Source of the DNA: an uncultured Collinsella sp.
Lineage (GTDB): Bacteria; Actinomycetota; Coriobacteriia; Coriobacteriales; Coriobacteriaceae
Length of the DNA: 5,687 bases
Direction of reading: 5' to 3'
Assembly: GCA_902495085.1 (NCBI GenBank)
Contig: CABUWA010000129.1
Coordinates: 1-5,687 of the forward strand
Shown here one piece after another: positions 4,573 to 5,687 of the stretch. The translations under genes and the position numbers were made by a program. The notes beneath the pieces are model-generated. The model did not search any database, was not told the DNA's origin, and worked only from the letters and a program-made list of their open reading frames with translations. Positions within the stretch are counted from its first letter, which is position 1, and each line of letters starts with the position of its first letter.

Positions 4573-5687
4573 ATGCTATTTGTAAATCGGCTGGTACATA
4601 TGCTTGTTCCCGGCAGCGAAAGCGAGCCGGTCGATACCTCCTGCCGCACCAACGCGGGTTTTGCCGCAAGCCTCATCTGCATCGGCCTCAATATCACGCT
4701 GTGCTTGGCCAAGGGCATCGCGGGTCTGCTCGCCGGCTCCGTCTCCCTCATCGCCGACGCTTTCAACAACCTCTCCGATGCCTCGAGCAACATCGTGAGC
4801 CTGCTCGGGTTCCGCCTTGCCAGCCGCCCGGCAGACGAAGGCCACCCCTATGGCCACGGTCGCTATGAGTACCTCGCCGGCCTGTTCGTCGCCGTCCTGG
4901 TTTGCGCCGTCGGCATCAATCTGATCCTCGAGTCGGTCACTAAGATCATCAAGCCTTCCCCCACTGCATATTCGGTGCTCTCCTTAGCCGCCCTCGTCTT
5001 GTCCATGCTCGTTAAGCTCTGGATGGCAGCGTTCAACCGCACGCTGGGCGATCGCATCGACTCGGAGACGCTCATCGCCACGGCACAGGACTCCAAAAAC
5101 GACGTCATCACCTCGGGCTCGGTCTTGGTGGCGGCGCTTATTTCGCAGACGACCGGCTTTGACCTCGATGGCTGGGCAGGCCTGGGTGTGGGCATCTTCA
5201 TCTGTATCAGCGGCATGGGCCTAGTGCGCGACGCCATCAGCCCGTTGCTGGGGCAAGCGCCCGACCCCAAGCTCGTCCAGGCAATCCGCGACAAGATCAT
5301 GTCCTATCCACAGGTCTTGGGCACACACGACCTGATGGTGCACGACTACGGCCCCGGTCGTCAGTTTGCCAGCGCCCACGTGGAGATGCCTGGCGAGGGC
5401 GACGCATTTGAGCACCACGAGATTCTGGACACCATCGAGCACGACATCAAGCGCCAGATGGGCATCGATATCACGCTGCACTGCGACCCCATCGCCACCA
5501 CTGGCGACGACCTGCGCGGCTGGGTCAAGCGCGGCGTCATGCAGATCGATCCCGCGCTCTCCATCCACGACCTGCACGAGCACGACGGGTTCGTTTCGTT
5601 TGACCTGGTGCGTCCCGACGGCTTTGACATATCCGACGAGGAGCTGCTGGAGCTCGTCACGCGCATCGTGCACGAGCGCCGGCCCGA
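4573..5687 (+). CDS. Cation diffusion facilitator metal exporter, MntE-like, 3' end outside the window
   Basis: The start is ATG 4573, with TGAGGA (4559-4564) eight bases upstream. 371 residues are visible and the frame is still open at the edge. Six membrane helices are expected at about 28-54, 57-83, 100-124, 131-155, 176-195 and 200-220. CDF proteins swap cytoplasmic divalent metal for protons across the membrane as dimers. The transport site reads N65-x3-D69 in helix 2 (DAFNNLSDA) and D173-x3-D177 in helix 5 (DSKND). This ND-DD set is that of the pneumococcal manganese exporter MntE, whereas zinc/iron members usually carry D/H-x3-D in helix 2. HPYGHGRYEY (91-100) is the conserved loop before helix 3. 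From about residue 236 comes the cytoplasmic dimerisation domain (APDPKLVQAIRDK onward). After about 315 there is a further alpha/beta extension, seen in many clostridial and actinobacterial members. Manganese as substrate is an inference. The gene diverges from the zinc-ribbon gene. Confidence 0.9.
   Translation, partial: MLFVNRLVHMLVPGSESEPVDTSCRTNAGFAASLICIGLNITLCLAKGIAGLLAGSVSLIADAFNNLSDASSNIVSLLGFRLASRPADEGHPYGHGRYEYLAGLFVAVLVCAVGINLILESVTKIIKPSPTAYSVLSLAALVLSMLVKLWMAAFNRTLGDRIDSETLIATAQDSKNDVITSGSVLVAALISQTTGFDLDGWAGLGVGIFICISGMGLVRDAISPLLGQAPDPKLVQAIRDKIMSYPQVLGTHDLMVHDYGPGRQFASAHVEMPGEGDAFEHHEILDTIEHDIKRQMGIDITLHCDPIATTGDDLRGWVKRGVMQIDPALSIHDLHEHDGFVSFDLVRPDGFDISDEELLELVTRIVHERRP

Noticed and set aside
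5221..5673. Minus-strand frame of 150 codons over the CDF cytoplasmic domain
   Set aside because: It is antisense to well-conserved CDF sequence and shows no recognisable features.

Overview
The window looks like the chromosome of a high-GC Gram-positive bacterium, most likely a gut Coriobacteriia such as Collinsella or a relative. The clues are the GC-rich coding bias, GGAGG-type ribosome binding sites, an LAxTG-type cell-wall sorting signal, TACACT-like -10 boxes and an IS150-like IS3-family element. The genus is an inference; no rRNA or marker gene is present.

Layout. (1) Bases 1-113 are the end of an insertion sequence: the first 22 codons of a transposase reading leftward, its ribosome binding site, a subterminal hairpin and a terminal repeat ending in CA. 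(2) Right against that end, an open frame runs without a break to 2424. It encodes a secreted, wall-anchored phosphatidylinositol-specific phospholipase C (PI-PLC) with a beta-trefoil-like N-terminal part, a PI-PLC X domain with its catalytic residues intact, an Ig/YDG-like module, a Gly/Ser linker and an LADTG sorting signal. No signal peptide or credible start codon lies between the IS end and the trefoil, so the gene appears to be cut at its 5' end by the IS. A strong intrinsic terminator follows at 2458-2493. (3) Converging from the right is a small minus-strand gene (2519-2788) for an 89-residue protein with a PH-like (bPH/DUF4429-like) fold. (4) Upstream of it, on the same strand but behind its own terminator (2937-2973), is a 445-residue protein with two zinc ribbons (3017-4354). 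(5) Diverging from that gene is a cation diffusion facilitator (CDF) transporter (4573 to the window end, 3'-incomplete). Its ND-DD metal site resembles that of manganese exporters of the MntE type.

The genes form separate transcription units rather than one operon. The phospholipase is a surface enzyme that would act on phosphatidylinositol or GPI-anchored molecules outside the cell, if it is still expressed. The zinc-ribbon protein and the metal exporter are divergent over a 218 bp gap. A perfect 7-5-7 inverted repeat at 4383-4401 overlaps the -10 of the best zinc-ribbon promoter candidate and looks like an operator. Shared metal-linked control is an attractive but unproven idea.

No CRISPR array, tRNA, rRNA or recognisable riboswitch was seen. 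The items most worth a second look are the IS-truncated phospholipase with its mosaic base composition, the operator-like palindrome, and the twin-zinc-ribbon protein of unknown function.
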